Positions 11,560-23,078 of a DNA stretch of 64,000 nt are shown one piece after another. A model generated the notes under the pieces. It made no database searches. It had not been told where the DNA came from and saw nothing but the letters and a program-made list of their open reading frames with translations. Source of the DNA: Dioscorea cayenensis subsp. rotundata (taxonomy: Eukaryota; Streptophyta; Magnoliopsida; Dioscoreales; Dioscoreaceae); assembly GCF_009730915.1 (NCBI RefSeq), contig NC_052482.1, positions 4,489,766-4,553,765 on the forward strand, in the 5' to 3' direction. The position numbers were made by a program, and so were the translations under genes. Each line of letters opens with the position of its first letter. Position 1 is the first letter of the stretch.

Positions 11560-12840
11560 AATGTCATTAGGACATTTTATGATATTTCAATTTGTTAGTC
11601 CATGTTATTTATTGATTTTATTATTTTGAATAAAAATATTTATTTTATTTACTTATGATACATTTGACAAATTACTTATAATAATACAATGCCTATAATA
11701 TGTATTTGTATCATAGTATTATTTAATATTGACATTTTTATTAAAAAAATTAATTTTTTTAATAGTTGACATTATAAAATATTAATTTGTGACATTTTCA
11801 AAACTACATGTGTCACAAAAACATAATAGTTTGTGACATTAAAAAATTATCAAGAATAAGATGATATTCAATTAATTTTGGCATCGCAAAAAATTAATAT
11901 GTGACATTATAAAAGTATCACGAATGATATTATAGTCAATATTTTATGACATTATATAACATTAATTTGTGACAGTTTTTAATAATTATACATGTCATAA
12001 AATATTTATTTTCTTGTCACATTTATATTTTGTCACGCTTGATAAAAAAAAATTATATTTAATGACAAAAGTATTTTTATTAGCGACAAACTGTAATCAT
12101 CACTAAAATAACCTCCAATTATTGACTATCATACTTTTTATAACGTTTTTGTTGTACAATATGTGACAAACATTTGCGTCACTTATTATGTGATCATTAG
12201 AAAAACATAACAAAATTTGAAAATTTTACTTCATATTTAGTGACAATGTATAACATTTTATGACGCTTTTGTAGTATAATATGCGACAAACATTTTCATC
12301 ACGAATTATGCGATCAATGGAATAGTGTCACATAATTTAAAATTTTAACTTCATATTTAGTGATAATTTATAGCATTTTATGACACTTTTGTTGTACAAT
12401 ATGGGACAAACATTTCGTCACTGATTATATGATCATTGGAATAATGTCACAAAATTTCAAAATTTTACTTCATATTTAGTGACAATTTATAGCATTTTAT
12501 GACACTTTTGTTGTACAATATGCGACAAAAATTTCTTTTAGGTATCATTTGATGATAAGAAGAATGTTACAAAATTCCAATATTTTACTTCATATTTAGT
12601 GACAATTTATAATATTTTCTGACAAATTATCATAATATTTGTGACAACAATAAATGTCATAGATAATTGTCGAATTTATGACATGTCACAATTTTATCAT
12701 ATAAAAGTTATGATTGCATGACAACCATGTAAATTGTCACATTAACCCTTTAGCGACGGAGATTAGGTGAAGACACGTGGTGACGGCACAAAAACGTCAC
12801 AAAATATTTTTAATGGCAAAAACATATTATTTAGTGACAT
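11560..12840. repeat. Subterminal repeat region of CACTA element 1
   Basis: Dense GTGACATT/TGTCAC motifs run from about 11690 to 12840. Within them lies a tandem unit of about 118-120 bp with landmark TTTTGTTGTACAATATG near 12146, 12268 (variant), 12386 and 12504. CACTA elements carry such subterminal repeats as TNPA binding sites, and the position next to the terminus fits. Confidence 0.8.
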
Positions 12841-12862
12841 TATTATGAATGTCCTTAATTGA

Positions 12863-12878
12863 CAAATCTGTTGTAGTG
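12863..12878 (-). repeat. Right terminal inverted repeat of CACTA element 1
   Basis: The plus strand ends in TGTTGTAGTG; read outward on the minus strand this is CACTACAACAGATTTG. CACTA elements begin with CACTA. Confidence 0.75.
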
Positions 12879-13405
12879 GGAAGAGGAAGATGCCATTACC
12901 TCGCCAAGCCTTAAGGAGAAGGACATAGCACCAATGGAATTTCTTCCAAGGATGATGATCAAGGGATTCATATGAAAATCTCTCATTCAAGAGAAGAAAC
13001 TAAGGAAATGTAAAGGAAGTGAGGGAGAAGGATAAAGGGTTTAGGGGTATAAAATTTATAATAATACCCTTGTGAAACAACAAAGGAGGATGTAGTAAAA
13101 TTCCACATAGGTTATACGGTTTTGCATAAGTTATGGATCTCGGCTCAACAAAAGATGTATGGCTGGAATTGGCACAGGCTGTGCTGATCTCAGCCTAATA
13201 AAAGAATTGTGGCAGGAATTACCATAGACTATGCCAATTCGCACAGGTTATAGCGTTTATCACAAGCTGCGCCGTTTAACAAAAGCTATGTGGACCTCAA
13301 CTTGATAAAAGCTTTCTATGATTGAGATGGTACAAGCTGTGTCAATTCATACAAGCTATACCGAAACCTAATTACTCGACTATTCTATAAGCAAAACCTT
13401 TTTAG
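12879..13405. other. Sequence between CACTA 1 and R2, no firm gene
   Basis: The minus strand has a TATA-like box followed by a pyrimidine-rich leader and an ATG at about 12975, whose short frame runs into the CACTA terminus. The stretch 13120-13370 holds degenerate repeats of CACAAGCTGTGCC and CATAGGTTATG. These look like the palindrome clusters of nearby LTRs and may be part of another decayed LTR. Confidence 0.35.
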
Positions 13406-13410
13406 ACCAA

Positions 13411-15107
13411 TGGTTGTCTGCCCGCAAGTGTATGGGGTCGCCAAGTAATACCTTGTCAAAAAGCCCAAGGATCGTATTCCACGGGGCTAAGGAGCTCCTA
13501 TTACTCCTCCATCACTTACTTTCTAACCTTACAACTTAAACATGGTATTTCACTCTAATACATGCAAAAATGCAAATAAATCACAAGTATAACAATTCCA
13601 AGGCAAGCAAGAAATCACAAGAGCAATGATAATGATAAATAGGCCTAGGGATGAAGATCCCCATGAGGAGTCATCATGGTATATGGATGCATGATAATAG
13701 TGAAGCAAGGGTGATTTAAACCGAAGGATTTCAAGAATAGTTCAGCCCCAATTTCTCGGTGATTAAACCCTAATCCCATATGAATGTCAATAAGGATTTC
13801 TCCTTAATTACATTCCTATAATCGCATTAAGTGTAAGGAAATTCTGCAATAAGGACATACTTGCTCTAAGTGTATCCTTAAGAATCGGAGGGGTTATCGA
13901 CACCCAATCTCTCAGCATATCGATACAGGAATACCCCTTCTAGCTCATTAAAGATCTAGTGCATGCGAGTAGGTCACATCTACACATACAACTCAATAAA
14001 GAAGTAAGGATCTCTCCATTTTATAGTTCTAGATATGAAGAACAATGAACCAAGATATAAATCAACCCAAATACATTCCAAATGAAAGTTTAGCATCCAA
14101 AATACATGATGAAACACCCAAGGTTCACCTACATCCGGTGGCCTTGGCGGTCTAGTGTGCCATCATACAAACAAGTATAACAAACTCAACAACAATAAGA
14201 AATAGACGCATAAAAGGCACTCCCTAGTCCGAATGATGATGAAGAAGAACAATGCCAGCCTAATGATGCTTCCTCTAGCCCAAAGAATGTCGAATGCTCC
14301 TCCTCCTTTGATGATGAAGCTCTCCCCTTGAAGTTCAAGCTCTTGATCCCTTCCAAGCCTCAAGCCAAGCTCTACTAAGATGATGTCTTCGTTTCTCCTC
14401 TTCGTTTTCACCAAAGTGTCGGCTGTCCCCAAAAGTTCAAAAAATCTCACTAAGAATGGCCTCTAAATGCCCTCATATACCTCCGGTATACTCCCCTCCA
14501 AAGCAGCCCGTATGTCTCTCAAAATAGACTCAACAACACCCCCAAAATGGTCTCCATACTTGCGGTATACTGGCTCAATGAGGACCTCCATACTGGTGGT
14601 ATACTGGCTCAATGAGGACCTCATTGAGGTCGTTTGGGGTAGGCAAAAGTGCACTCTAGCACTCATAATAGTATCCATATTGGCTCAATGAGCACCTCAT
14701 TAAGCCAGTATACCTTCAAGCACACTATCCTCTTCTCTGGCTACAGTAATCATCCCGGGGTCAATCGAGGGCAGCATTGAGCCAGTATGCCATGGTTTAA
14801 TTTCTGACTTGAAAACTCTCCATGTGCTACAGTGGTAGCTACAGTGAACTTGCTACATTGCCGATGGTGCAGTACCACTGCTACAATACTCCAGCTATAA
14901 TATTTTGCTACAGTGAACACTCTACAGTACCGTGACCTGGTTTTCTTCTCTTTTTCGCCCAAGTTGTATCTTTGTGCCCTCTTTGGCGTTTCCATGCCCT
15001 GTAAAGCAAATAACACACGATTAAGCATAAAACGGGCAGCAATTCTTATAAAAATACATGCTAGAGATATAGAATATACTAGAATATGTACATTTAGACA
15101 CTCATCA
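13411..15107 (-). repeat. R2 3' LTR (1697 bp)
   Basis: On the plus strand it starts TGGTTGTCTGCCCGC and ends CTCATCA, pairing with 32857-34548. It contains a TGTAGCA/TGCTACA cluster (about 14820-14935) and palindromic units of GGCTCAATGAGG/CCTCATTGAG (about 14570-14710). The adjoining purine tract is at 15108. Confidence 0.9.
14565..14715. repeat. Family-specific palindromes in the R2 LTR
   Basis: Repeated GGCTCAATGAGG, CCTCATTGAGG and CAGTATACTGG-like words form overlapping inverted repeats. The same words recur inside R2 at 17200-17430 and in its other LTR at 34005-34165. Confidence 0.75.
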
Positions 15108-15147
15108 AATATCCCCACACCTAAGCATTTGCTTATCCTCAAGTAAA
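15108..15147 (-). promoter_or_regulatory. R2 polypurine tract with upstream hairpin
   Basis: Directly internal to the 3' LTR the minus strand reads GGTGTGGGGATATT, the expected plus-strand primer. Just upstream (15128-15147) is an imperfect hairpin with an AGGA loop, with one mismatch and one possible G-U pair. Confidence 0.7.
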
Positions 15148-17170
15148 CACATCATGAAAAACAACGATAATGATAAGTGGGTAAATGTATTACCTCCAGC
15201 TCAAATAAGTACAAGACTCCACAATCAATGGAAAATGATAAACAGATGATGAGTTACAAACATTAAGCACAATAGCAAGATCCTATTTCACCTCCTATAT
15301 GTCTGTGTCATGTGTGTGAACCTTGTATTTCATCTACCATGACCTGGTCTAGCCTACTGACTTCAATCAGTACAGCTCTAGATGCTAATCACTCCACATG
15401 CAAAGAGTACTAGGTCCTAAAATACTAAGCGCTACTTCAATGAATAAGTAAGATCCTTCCAAGTCCTGAACTTGAACTAACTCCCTTTTCTTTCTTGGAA
15501 CCTCTAGTAGGAAGGCAAAAAGATCACCAGGGTTTTTATTTTCATTTCATTTCATCAATTCAAAATTTTTTTTCAAGTCCGACTAGCATAGATTGCACAA
15601 AGAAATCTTTCTTTTTGGGTGCACATGCTGGTTAGGCACAAGAGCCACCCAACTACTTGATTACAGTCTACATAGGCGGATTCATGCTTCATTAGCAGAG
15701 GAATACTGACATAGACTCATTTTTCTTTTTCTCTTTTCATTTTTTTTCACATTCACTCTAGATCATTTCTTCAGAGTACTCTACACGCCACAAAACTAGG
15801 TCTATCTCAACAAGACTTAGAAGTTCTTAAGAGATCATTGAAAGAAAGAACTTATAATTCTAAGGCCAAGTACTCAAAATTGTGTGTTAAGCATATAAGA
15901 GAGTTAGAGTAGTCAAGTTGGCTATTCCCAGGGCATCAACACAAGATTCAGTGCAGAAGATAATACTAGAAATGAAACAAGATTCAATAGAGTATAACAA
16001 CAAGTATGTAACTCAAATCAATCATTAATTTACTAGAAGAGTCTCACAAGAATGAATAAGCCATCATGGGTAACACTAGCATGCAAAAAATAACCCTAAT
16101 ACATATAATACACCCATTCCCACACCTAGTGTTGTACATTGTCCCCAATGTACACTAGTCATGGGAAACATAATAATATATTCAATGAAAACAATGGAGG
16201 AGGGTGGAACGAACTTCCCCGGTTAAATTTTGTGCACACTGCAAGAGGTGACCCAAACAAAAGGTGTTGCAAGCTTTGGATGTTGGGTCCAGCTTCCATG
16301 GAATGTGGAGAGGTACACCAAGCTCCCTTAATGCCCTGCAAGGCATAAAGGGGCATCATCATTCAAAACAAAAATTAAGATTGTAAAAAAAATAAATACT
16401 AGGAAGTAGTCAAAATACTCAAATACTAGATAAAGAGTAGCAAAGTTCTACACAAGGTTGGTAGGGCATCCCCTTTACCAACTTATTAAAACTAAACAAA
16501 CACACTTGCATCAAAAGTAAAGCAAAGAAACAAGCTGCAGAAATAAAGACAAGTGTCCATGCTCAGAAGTGAAAGATATCATGAAACGGTGTTGCAGATG
16601 GCGAGGTGATGGAGCAGGAAGTAGTAGTGGCTTGTGAGGATGATCCACGGGAGGAGATGACAAACTGCTAGAAATGCTCTGTGAGCTGGCACTGACCCTT
16701 TAAAATCTGGAAGATATGTCCTCGCATCTCACGTTTCTCATGACGTATAGCTTAAATGTCATCCTCCATACCCTTGAATCTGGAGTCAAAATCTGATGGG
16801 AATGAAGTGCCAGGTGGATCCTGAGTGGGTGCTTCATCAGATTCGGACTCTGACTCAACATGGTCATGCTGGCTGGATGTTCCTGTGGTCAAGTGTGAAG
16901 TAAGTTTTCATGTGCCACTCTTCTTCTCTAACAAACCAATTGCTCACAAGACAGGTGCTCCAAGAGGTGCCACATCCCTGACTATAGTCATGCCTCGAGT
17001 ACGGTCCGACAAATTCATACCACAGATCAATCTTGTGATATAGGGCCCTGTAAAGATAGATCCCAGACAAACTAGGGGTCGGATGGATGTAGGGCTCCTG
17101 TGGTTGGATGGATGAAGGAGGCTAGGGGTCGGCTAGAGAAGAAGAGGAATGGAGAGAGAGAAAAGGTGGC
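15148..17170 (-). other. R2 3' internal region without an intact ORF
   Basis: No RT, RNase H or integrase motif is seen. A short minus-strand fragment (about 16864-17070, with WYEFVGPYSRHD) may be a remnant of an ATHILA-type second ORF. The rest appears non-coding, including a second hairpin and G-run at 16112-16154. Confidence 0.45.
16112..16154 (-). promoter_or_regulatory. Second hairpin plus G-run in R2
   Basis: Perfect 9-nt arms (TGTACATTG and CAATGTACA, 16133-16154) enclose a 4-nt GGGA loop. On the minus strand they are followed by GGTGTGGG. This mirrors the true polypurine tract about 1.0 kb downstream and has an equivalent in R1 at 21209-21249. Confidence 0.65.
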
Positions 17171-17189
17171 AAGGTTCCCATGTGAAACT

Positions 17190-17430
17190 AGACTCCAAAC
17201 GGCCTGAATGAGGTCCTCATTGAGGCCGTTTGGAATAAGCCAAAGTTTCTAGAATTTTTAAACAGTCTCAATGAGCACCTCATTGAGGCCATTTGGATCT
17301 GTTTGGCTTAGTTCAAACTTTCTGGAAAATCCAAACGGCCTCAATGTGGAGATCATTGAGGCCGTTTGAAGCAAGTCAAACTTTCTGAAAAATCCAGACG
17401 ACCTCAATAAGCACCTCATTGAGGCTGTTA
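17190..17430. repeat. Internal palindrome cluster of R2
   Basis: Four or so units of about 65-70 bp, each with CTCAATGAG/CACCTCATTGAGG and a GCCGTTTGG word. Related to the palindromes in the R2 LTRs. Confidence 0.75.
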
Positions 17431-17735
17431 GGACATAAATCAAGCTTTAAGGCTTTTAATGCTTCTCCAAACACATGGGCATGGCTACTAAGCGTTCTAA
17501 AATCATCTCCAACATGAAATAATGATTCAAAATTTTGATCTAATGCATGAAATGATAGCTCAAACAAGTGCTACTCAACAATAAAAATAAGTAAACAACC
17601 ACATGGACAATGATTAAAATAAACAAAGCAATGCGAGCATGGACTTATTCAAATTCAAAACTCTAAGAGAATATGAAAAATGGTAGGAACATGAACACAA
17701 AGAACACACACAAACATGAAAGTAAACCCCCGAAT

Positions 17736-17766
17736 GCTTGGGTTGCCTCCCATGAAGCGCTTGTTT
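17736..17766 (-). promoter_or_regulatory. Conserved post-gag hairpin, R2 copy
   Basis: The minus strand carries AAGCGCTT followed by a short inverted repeat, ATGGG and CCCAA, around AGGCAA. Equivalent positions in R1 (24345-24373) and the R1-family remnant (59274-59302) hold almost the same sequence. Confidence 0.65.
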
Positions 17767-18511
17767 AACATCATGAGCCTGACGTACCTTTTCACTTACA
17801 TCACGGGGGTTTGAATAATTTGAAATTCCCCCGATAATCTTCAAATTGTTCTTGTTTCTACCAGGTAAATTCAAGGACATCAATGAATAAACTTCACATT
17901 TTTCATGAGTGAAAGGAGGTGAAGATTGTACCTTTTTTTCTTGAGGTGTGGGATGAGAATGAGTGACGCCTTTCTTCTTCTTTCCCCGGACCTCCCTCCA
18001 AACTTTTTTCAACATTGAATCTTTCTTTTCTTTTTCTTTGGCATTGGTACACATAACCTTTTTCTTTGGTTTCTTCAAATTAGAGTTTGGAAGAGGAGAG
18101 TGAGGTTCTTCTCGATCTTCATTTCCTAGTTCTTCCAAAAATTTATCCAATGGGTTTAATGATAGCACCTCCTGCACACAATTGGAAACCAAAAGCTCAA
18201 TTTCATCAACAAAGTAAAGCGTATCATTATGGTCCCATGAGTGTTTCATGGCCGCCGGTAAAGCATAAACTGCTTCTTCCTCTCCAACACTTAGTATTAA
18301 TTTTCCTCCTTTAAGTTTGATTAGGGCACTGGAGGTAGTAAGGAATGGCCGACCAAGGATTAACCGTGTCTCAACGTCTTCATCTATATCCATGATGACA
18401 AAATCCACAAGAAATACAAATTTTTCCACCCGGACAATCACATCCTTCACGATCCCATGAGGTTTTCTTGTTGATCGATCCGCCAATTGTAAAATTATTC
18501 TGGTGGGTCTA
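17740..18511 (-). pseudogene. R2 protease-region C-terminal half
   Basis: Reading on the minus strand from 18511: RPTRIILQLADRS, then FVFLVDFVIMDIDED, then LILGRPFLTTSSALI, the typical retropepsin-side segment of Athila-type gag-pro proteins. A lysine-rich tail follows. The catalytic half lies at 30704-30950, separated by the nested insertion at the ELR/PTR junction. The long open frame that extends upstream into 18789 is an accident: its N-terminal part is solo-LTR and R1 LTR sequence. Confidence 0.85.
18507..18511. repeat. Target-site duplication GTCTA of the solo LTR in R2
   Basis: Matches 30704-30708. Joining the two R2 halves across it restores continuity of the protease frame. Confidence 0.9.
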
Positions 18512-18537
18512 TGGCAAGCTCCCCTTGTGTATATCCC

Positions 18538-20347
18538 TGACAAGTTCCCCTTGCTTATATCCCACAAGTGCACGGGCTTGTCGAAGTAATAATCTCGGGT
18601 GAGCGGGGTCAAATCCACAGGGAGTAGGGAGTGAAAATATTTAATTTGATTCTTAGCTATGTGGAAGATCAATTGTGATAGGTGTGAAATTGATTCAACT
18701 CTCAACAATAAAATCAACAAGTGAAAGAGCAAAAAGTAAGAAGAGGGTAAGGCAATCGATAAAGATGGGGTACTCGGATAATGCTTCACCTAGGATAATC
18801 GCTTCAAGTGCAAGAACTCTCTATTATGCTTCCTAATCAATGCAATGGTGAGTCATGGAAATCCTTACATACATAGTCCCAAATCTAAGGTCAACTATGC
18901 CTAACTCTATACATGTCCCGGAGGAGAAATCGAACAATCTCAACACCTCGCACTTTCGCATAGAGTTGCAATGAACTCTAGGGATTCCAAGTGATAAATC
19001 TCTTCCTAAATATAGACCTAACCCTTTGGTCCAGGCGGAAGGTCCCTAGCCACAATTAAGCCCCAGATACTAAGATCCTCTCAACGCTTCACTCCATTGC
19101 ACGCGCAACTAGGCCCCAGCGGAGGTTCATCCCTTAGATCACTCACTCTATTATGGCCGCAAAGAACTCAAGGAACGGAGGTAGAATCTATCACGCCGGA
19201 GGGGAAAGGGGACGCTCCTGTACCTCTCGACTCACCCTCTCAACCCTCTCCAACCTAGCTTTGTCTAACGCTCGTGGTGTGTCACTCACTCACAAGGTTA
19301 CCAACAAGAACTCTCAACCCTAGTGTCACTCTAGGGAAATGTTCATACAATCAAGCATTCAAGGTTGGAACTCACAATAAACATTAATTTATTGAAAGCA
19401 TAATAAAGAAGTTCAATGAAACGAATACATCCTACGGTTCACAATCATCCAAGTACCCACTAGGGGTTTAGCTCTCCATGGAGCTTAATACAATCAAAGA
19501 AATCGAATGTAAAAGCAATGAATCCATAAAGAAACCCCCTCGATGGTCGTGTCGATGGTCTTTCAGAGAGTCCTCTACTCGTCGTCCAAAGATTCCTTCG
19601 TCCGGTATAGGGTACGCCTCGATCGATGCTCCCCTACCAACCTTCTTCCTAATGGAATCACGATGTCGGAGCCGTAGAACTTCTCCAAAACCTTGGCCAA
19701 TACCCCTCGAAACCCTAGCCGAAGTCCTCTCACAAGTTGGGGAAAAGATCGAGAAAAAAATACCAAAATCGGGGCTGAAATCGGGCGACTACACGGGCTT
19801 GTATGATGTCACACGCCCCTTTGAAATTTCCGCACGGGCGTGGATAATTTCTACACGCCCTTGTGGATTCTCTGTTTCTCTGATTTCTACAGTAACCTTC
19901 TACAGTACTATGCCGGAAATACTCCCGAATTCCATACTTTCATTGGGGTAACGCAAACGGGCACACGTTTACGTCGTGAATCACTTGCCTCTTCAATGAT
20001 GTGCACGTTGGTGGATCTCTTATTCTTATATGCATAAATCAGAATGTTCGAGTGTGACTGCCTTTGTGCCCCTCCAAATGAATGTGCTCACTCGAATACG
20101 AGGAGGTTGGCACACACTCTAGCATCTCACACCTGACCTATGTCTTCGCGTTTGAACCTTAGCAAGATCTCCTCCAAAATAGGTGCATTATGATCCACAT
20201 TTGCCTATTTCCTTCATACTCGGCCTCACAACCCTACCTGCATAAAATTAACATAAAAACAAACATATTAATGTAAAAAACCTGAGAAAAGTAATGCTCA
20301 ACATAAGGAATAAACGCTTCGCATTCATATCGCACAAGCACTTAGCA
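18538..20347 (-). repeat. R1 3' LTR (1810 bp)
   Basis: Plus-strand start TGACAAGTTCCCCTTG, end CTTAGCA (one change from CTTATCA). Shorter than the 5' LTR because of deletions around 19780 (the TATA-box region) and around 19890 (the TGTAGCA cluster). It therefore lacks the TATTTAAAG box retained in the other copies. Confidence 0.9.
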
Positions 20348-20387
20348 AACTCCCCCACACTTAAGCTTTTGCTTGTCCTCAAGCAAA
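20348..20387 (-). promoter_or_regulatory. R1 polypurine tract with upstream hairpin
   Basis: The minus strand has AAGTGTGGGGGAGTTT adjoining the LTR. Just upstream is a perfect hairpin: 8-nt arms TTTGCTTG and CAAGCAAA with loop AGGA (20368-20387). Confidence 0.8.
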
Positions 20388-20659
20388 CATTAAAACATTC
20401 TGTGCATTGATGAAGAAAATATTGAAAGTGCTTGGCGTTAGGTTCACCAAGGTATACAAAGAAAGTATTCTACAAGTAAAGAAAATTTCAACACTAAATA
20501 CGAAAAATCAATGCTCTAGCTAAAAAAACTTGAATAAAAAAAGGACAACAAACCCGAATTTCGTGTATGTGTGTGAACTCACTCAAAAACAACCCAAGGT
20601 ATACTCCTCAAAGTTCTAAGTACAAGGGACTTATTTATCTACAAAAAGTGACAAAAAAA

Positions 20660-20885
20660 TTTTAAAAGATGGTAGTAGCTTCACACATCCTCTAAGGTAG
20701 CCTTTTCCAAAGAGGCCGCTAAGGTGGCTTTCACACTTTCGAGGTGGTAGCTCTTTCTACCCGAGTGGTAGCTTTCACTCATCCTATGAGATAGCTCTTT
20801 CTCTCATTAGGGCATAACTAGTATCCGACTTGTGAGAGTAGCTTCATACTTCATAGGTGGTAGCTCTTTCCACCCAACAAACACA
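20660..20885. repeat. Degenerate GGTAGCT repeats in the R1 tail
   Basis: Repeated words GGTAGCTCTTTC, GTAGCTTTCAC and GTAGCTTCA alternate at irregular 20-40 bp spacing in the non-coding 3' internal region. Confidence 0.6.
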
Positions 20886-21208
20886 AATAAACAATAAAAA
20901 CTATTTTTGTTCCTTCTTTTTCATTTTCAAAAATAATGAGTTTAGCACAAGAAAAATAAACCTAACTAGTCCCTTTTAACATCGAACATGAGTTTCCAAT
21001 AGAGTTCAAAGAGTGAGTAGTGCACTAAGTGTAAATCGGACAAAAAAATTCCTAAAAAAATTCAAGCAAGAACTAGAGTATGAAAACATTCAATGTTAAC
21101 AATTCTCCTAGACTTAAGAATACAATCATTGCAACTACGGTGAACCGCCATTGGCTATGTGAGCATATATCAATCACGAACAATAGAAAAGATGTGCGCA
21201 TTATGAAA

Positions 21209-21249
21209 CTCCCCCCCACACTTAAGTTGTACATTGTCCTCAATGTACA
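21209..21249 (-). promoter_or_regulatory. Second hairpin plus G-run in R1
   Basis: The minus strand has 9-nt arms TGTACATTG and CAATGTACA around loop AGGA (21228-21249), then AAGTGTGGGGGGGAGTTT. It closely mirrors the polypurine tract 0.86 kb further on and shares its arms exactly with the R2 hairpin at 16133-16154. Confidence 0.7.
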
Positions 21250-21659
21250 CATGCAAGCTCACTCAAAAATATATCATTCAAAAAAATAGATGTGGGAGAA
21301 GCAATCAAAACAATACTCCCCTGACTACTAGTGTTGCGTTTGATGAAGCTAATTCATTGGGAGTAGTGTTCCAACGGGTTGTGAAGCTCGCACGGCCAAG
21401 TGCCAGCACCTTGGCCGTGCCCATGACTAAGTCTCAATTTCCAAGAAGACAAGACCATCTCGCACGCATACACGAGGGGGTTCGAGTGAAGCTCAAGACA
21501 AACAAAAAAATAACTCGAGTGTATAAAAAGATGAAGCAATGAATACAACTCGATAATGCAAAAATAACATAAACTCGGAAGGAAAAATCCTTTTCCGAGT
21601 GAACAAGTCTAAAAAAACAAGAAAAATAAGATAAAGTAAAAAAAGCATGAAAGTAAAAA

Positions 21660-23031
21660 GAAAGGTCAAGTGTCGAAGTCGCTCTCGGTCTCCACTGCTG
21701 CTGCTGCTGAAGTGGAAGCATATAGTGGGTCCTCTGGTGCTTTGGGGGCCGAGGGATGGAGGTGCTTGGAGGTATCGATGATGCTCGAAGAGTCCTCGTC
21801 TGCAGGGACAAACGATGAGGCAACGTCTCGCTCTAGGATCTGGCTGTAATATGTCAAAAGCAGCGCCATGAACTACGTGTCATCGAGTGGTGCTGCGTAG
21901 CCCTAATCTCAGCAACCTCGGCTCGGACCACTCCTATAGCATTCTCGAGCCTCTCAAAGCGATCATTGGCTCAAGAAGGTGAAAACATACGCACTGGAGG
22001 TGGTTCCTCGGCCGCTGGAGGGACCTCGGTGTCCATCGATGCAGGCTGAGGCTCGGGGGCAGGCTGAGATGCTCCGGCGTCATCACCCTCATCCTCAGCT
22101 ATCTCTGGGGCTGGTAAAACTAACGCAAAAACCCATGTCCGAACCCTGCGGACCATGCCCAACAACCGCATCGTCTCTAGACCGAGGGGAGCGGGTACAC
22201 TCGTCTTCTCGGCCCACGAATCGAATCCAAGAGACCCATGCCCAGCACTAATCTCGTAATGTAAGGACCCGAGAAGATCGCTCCCAGTCTAGTGTACTGT
22301 CCCTAATGCAAGATGTAATCAGCCAAGATGTGCCCCAACTGTATCGGTACGCGCTCTACCATCGAGTACAAGTACAGTAACTCCTGGCGGCTCAAGACAC
22401 CAGTACTATTGCCACGGCCATTCACCGACCTACTCATGATTGCGTGCAAGTATCTGTAGGCTGGCCGGGAAAGGCACGTGGCCTTGGAAACCACAGGCTC
22501 ATACTGACCCTGACCGCATAGCACTCTGTAAGCTCTCTGCGGGGTCAAGGTTCCAGGATAATCAGTAGGTAACTGTGCGTACTCCTCAGAATCTGTGAAT
22601 GCCTCCACGTATAAGCCAAGTAATATGGAGAATTGCGTAATGCTCAAACTATGGGGGTGTCCAAACACTCTGAACTGAATGGTGCCCAAACTGTTGGAGC
22701 TCGCATACGCTCTATCAAACTCAAATGAGGAGAGCACCTCCAGTGCAAACTCTCGGATAGATAGCTCTCTAATTGTCAACAACTGCTGCCAACCCCCATC
22801 TGAAACAAGGTCCTCAATCTCCTCAGCGAACTCATCTCCCTGCTGAAGATCTCGTAATATAGCCGTGTCCAGGAATCGAGTCTGTCCGAAGCAGAGTCTC
22901 GATAAGCGCTCATAACGGGGACCCGATGTTCGGGGAATAGAAAAATCGCATGCCCTCGGGGCTCGGGTGGATGACTCACGTGGCCTCTTATCGGGTTTGC
23001 TTCTTTGTCCTAGGGTGCCATGATCCGCCAA
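21660..23031 (-). pseudogene. R1 second ORF, ATHILA ORF-1-like family
   Basis: The main frame 23031-22303 (242 codons) shows the hallmarks of the plant ATHILA ORF family found downstream of pol in Athila elements. These are FGQTRFLDTAILRDL (about residues 48-62), IREFALEVLSSFEF (about 91-104), IQFRVFGHPHSLSITQFSIL (about 117-136), and YRYLHAIMSRSVN then VLSRQELLYLYSMV. Function is unknown. The frame opens with a TTG codon; an ATG at 23021 lies in another frame and stops after three codons. After a stop near 22300 the homology continues (GPYITRL-type segment, then Pro/Glu-rich to about 21666) with more breaks. It is separated from gag-pro by the palindrome array. Confidence 0.75.
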
Positions 23032-23070
23032 ATTTAAACCAAATTAGTCAAACAAGTTGATAAAAACAAT

Positions 23071-23078
23071 CTGCGAAA
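23071..23078 (-). promoter_or_regulatory. Possible 3' splice site before R1 ORF2
   Basis: The minus strand reads TTTCGCAG about 50 nt upstream of the ORF2 ATG. Together with the donor at 24405 it could give a spliced ORF2 message. This is inference from consensus only. Confidence 0.25.

Larger units (their letters stand above)
2499..12878 (+). mobile_element. CACTA (En/Spm) element 1, left end not seen, interrupted by nested insertions
   Basis: The right terminus is a CACTA-type inverted repeat. Read on the minus strand, it begins CACTACAACAGATTTG and ends on the plus strand at 12878. Inside lie exons of a plant Ptta/En/Spm TNPA-like protein (2499-2990 and 10264-11500, plus strand) and a subterminal region packed with short repeats (11690-12870). 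The element is split by a 7.2-kb nested LTR insertion (3007-10203). No matching CACTA terminus was found between 1 and 2500, so the left end lies outside the window or is lost. The start given here is only the first recognisable exon. No TNPD transposase is visible. Confidence 0.75.

Noticed and set aside
14163..15142. Frames of 70-130 codons on both strands in the R2 LTR
   Set aside because: They lie wholly in the LTR, lack family similarity, and the frame at 14163-14450 recurs only as the other LTR copy at 33610-34005.
17614..18789. A 391-codon minus-strand frame that looks like a novel fusion protein with a hydrophobic N-terminus
   Set aside because: The first about 90 codons are R1 and solo-LTR sequence; the same hydrophobic translation recurs at 26934-27191 and in part at 28840-29037. 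Only the part from 18511 down is real R2 protease sequence.
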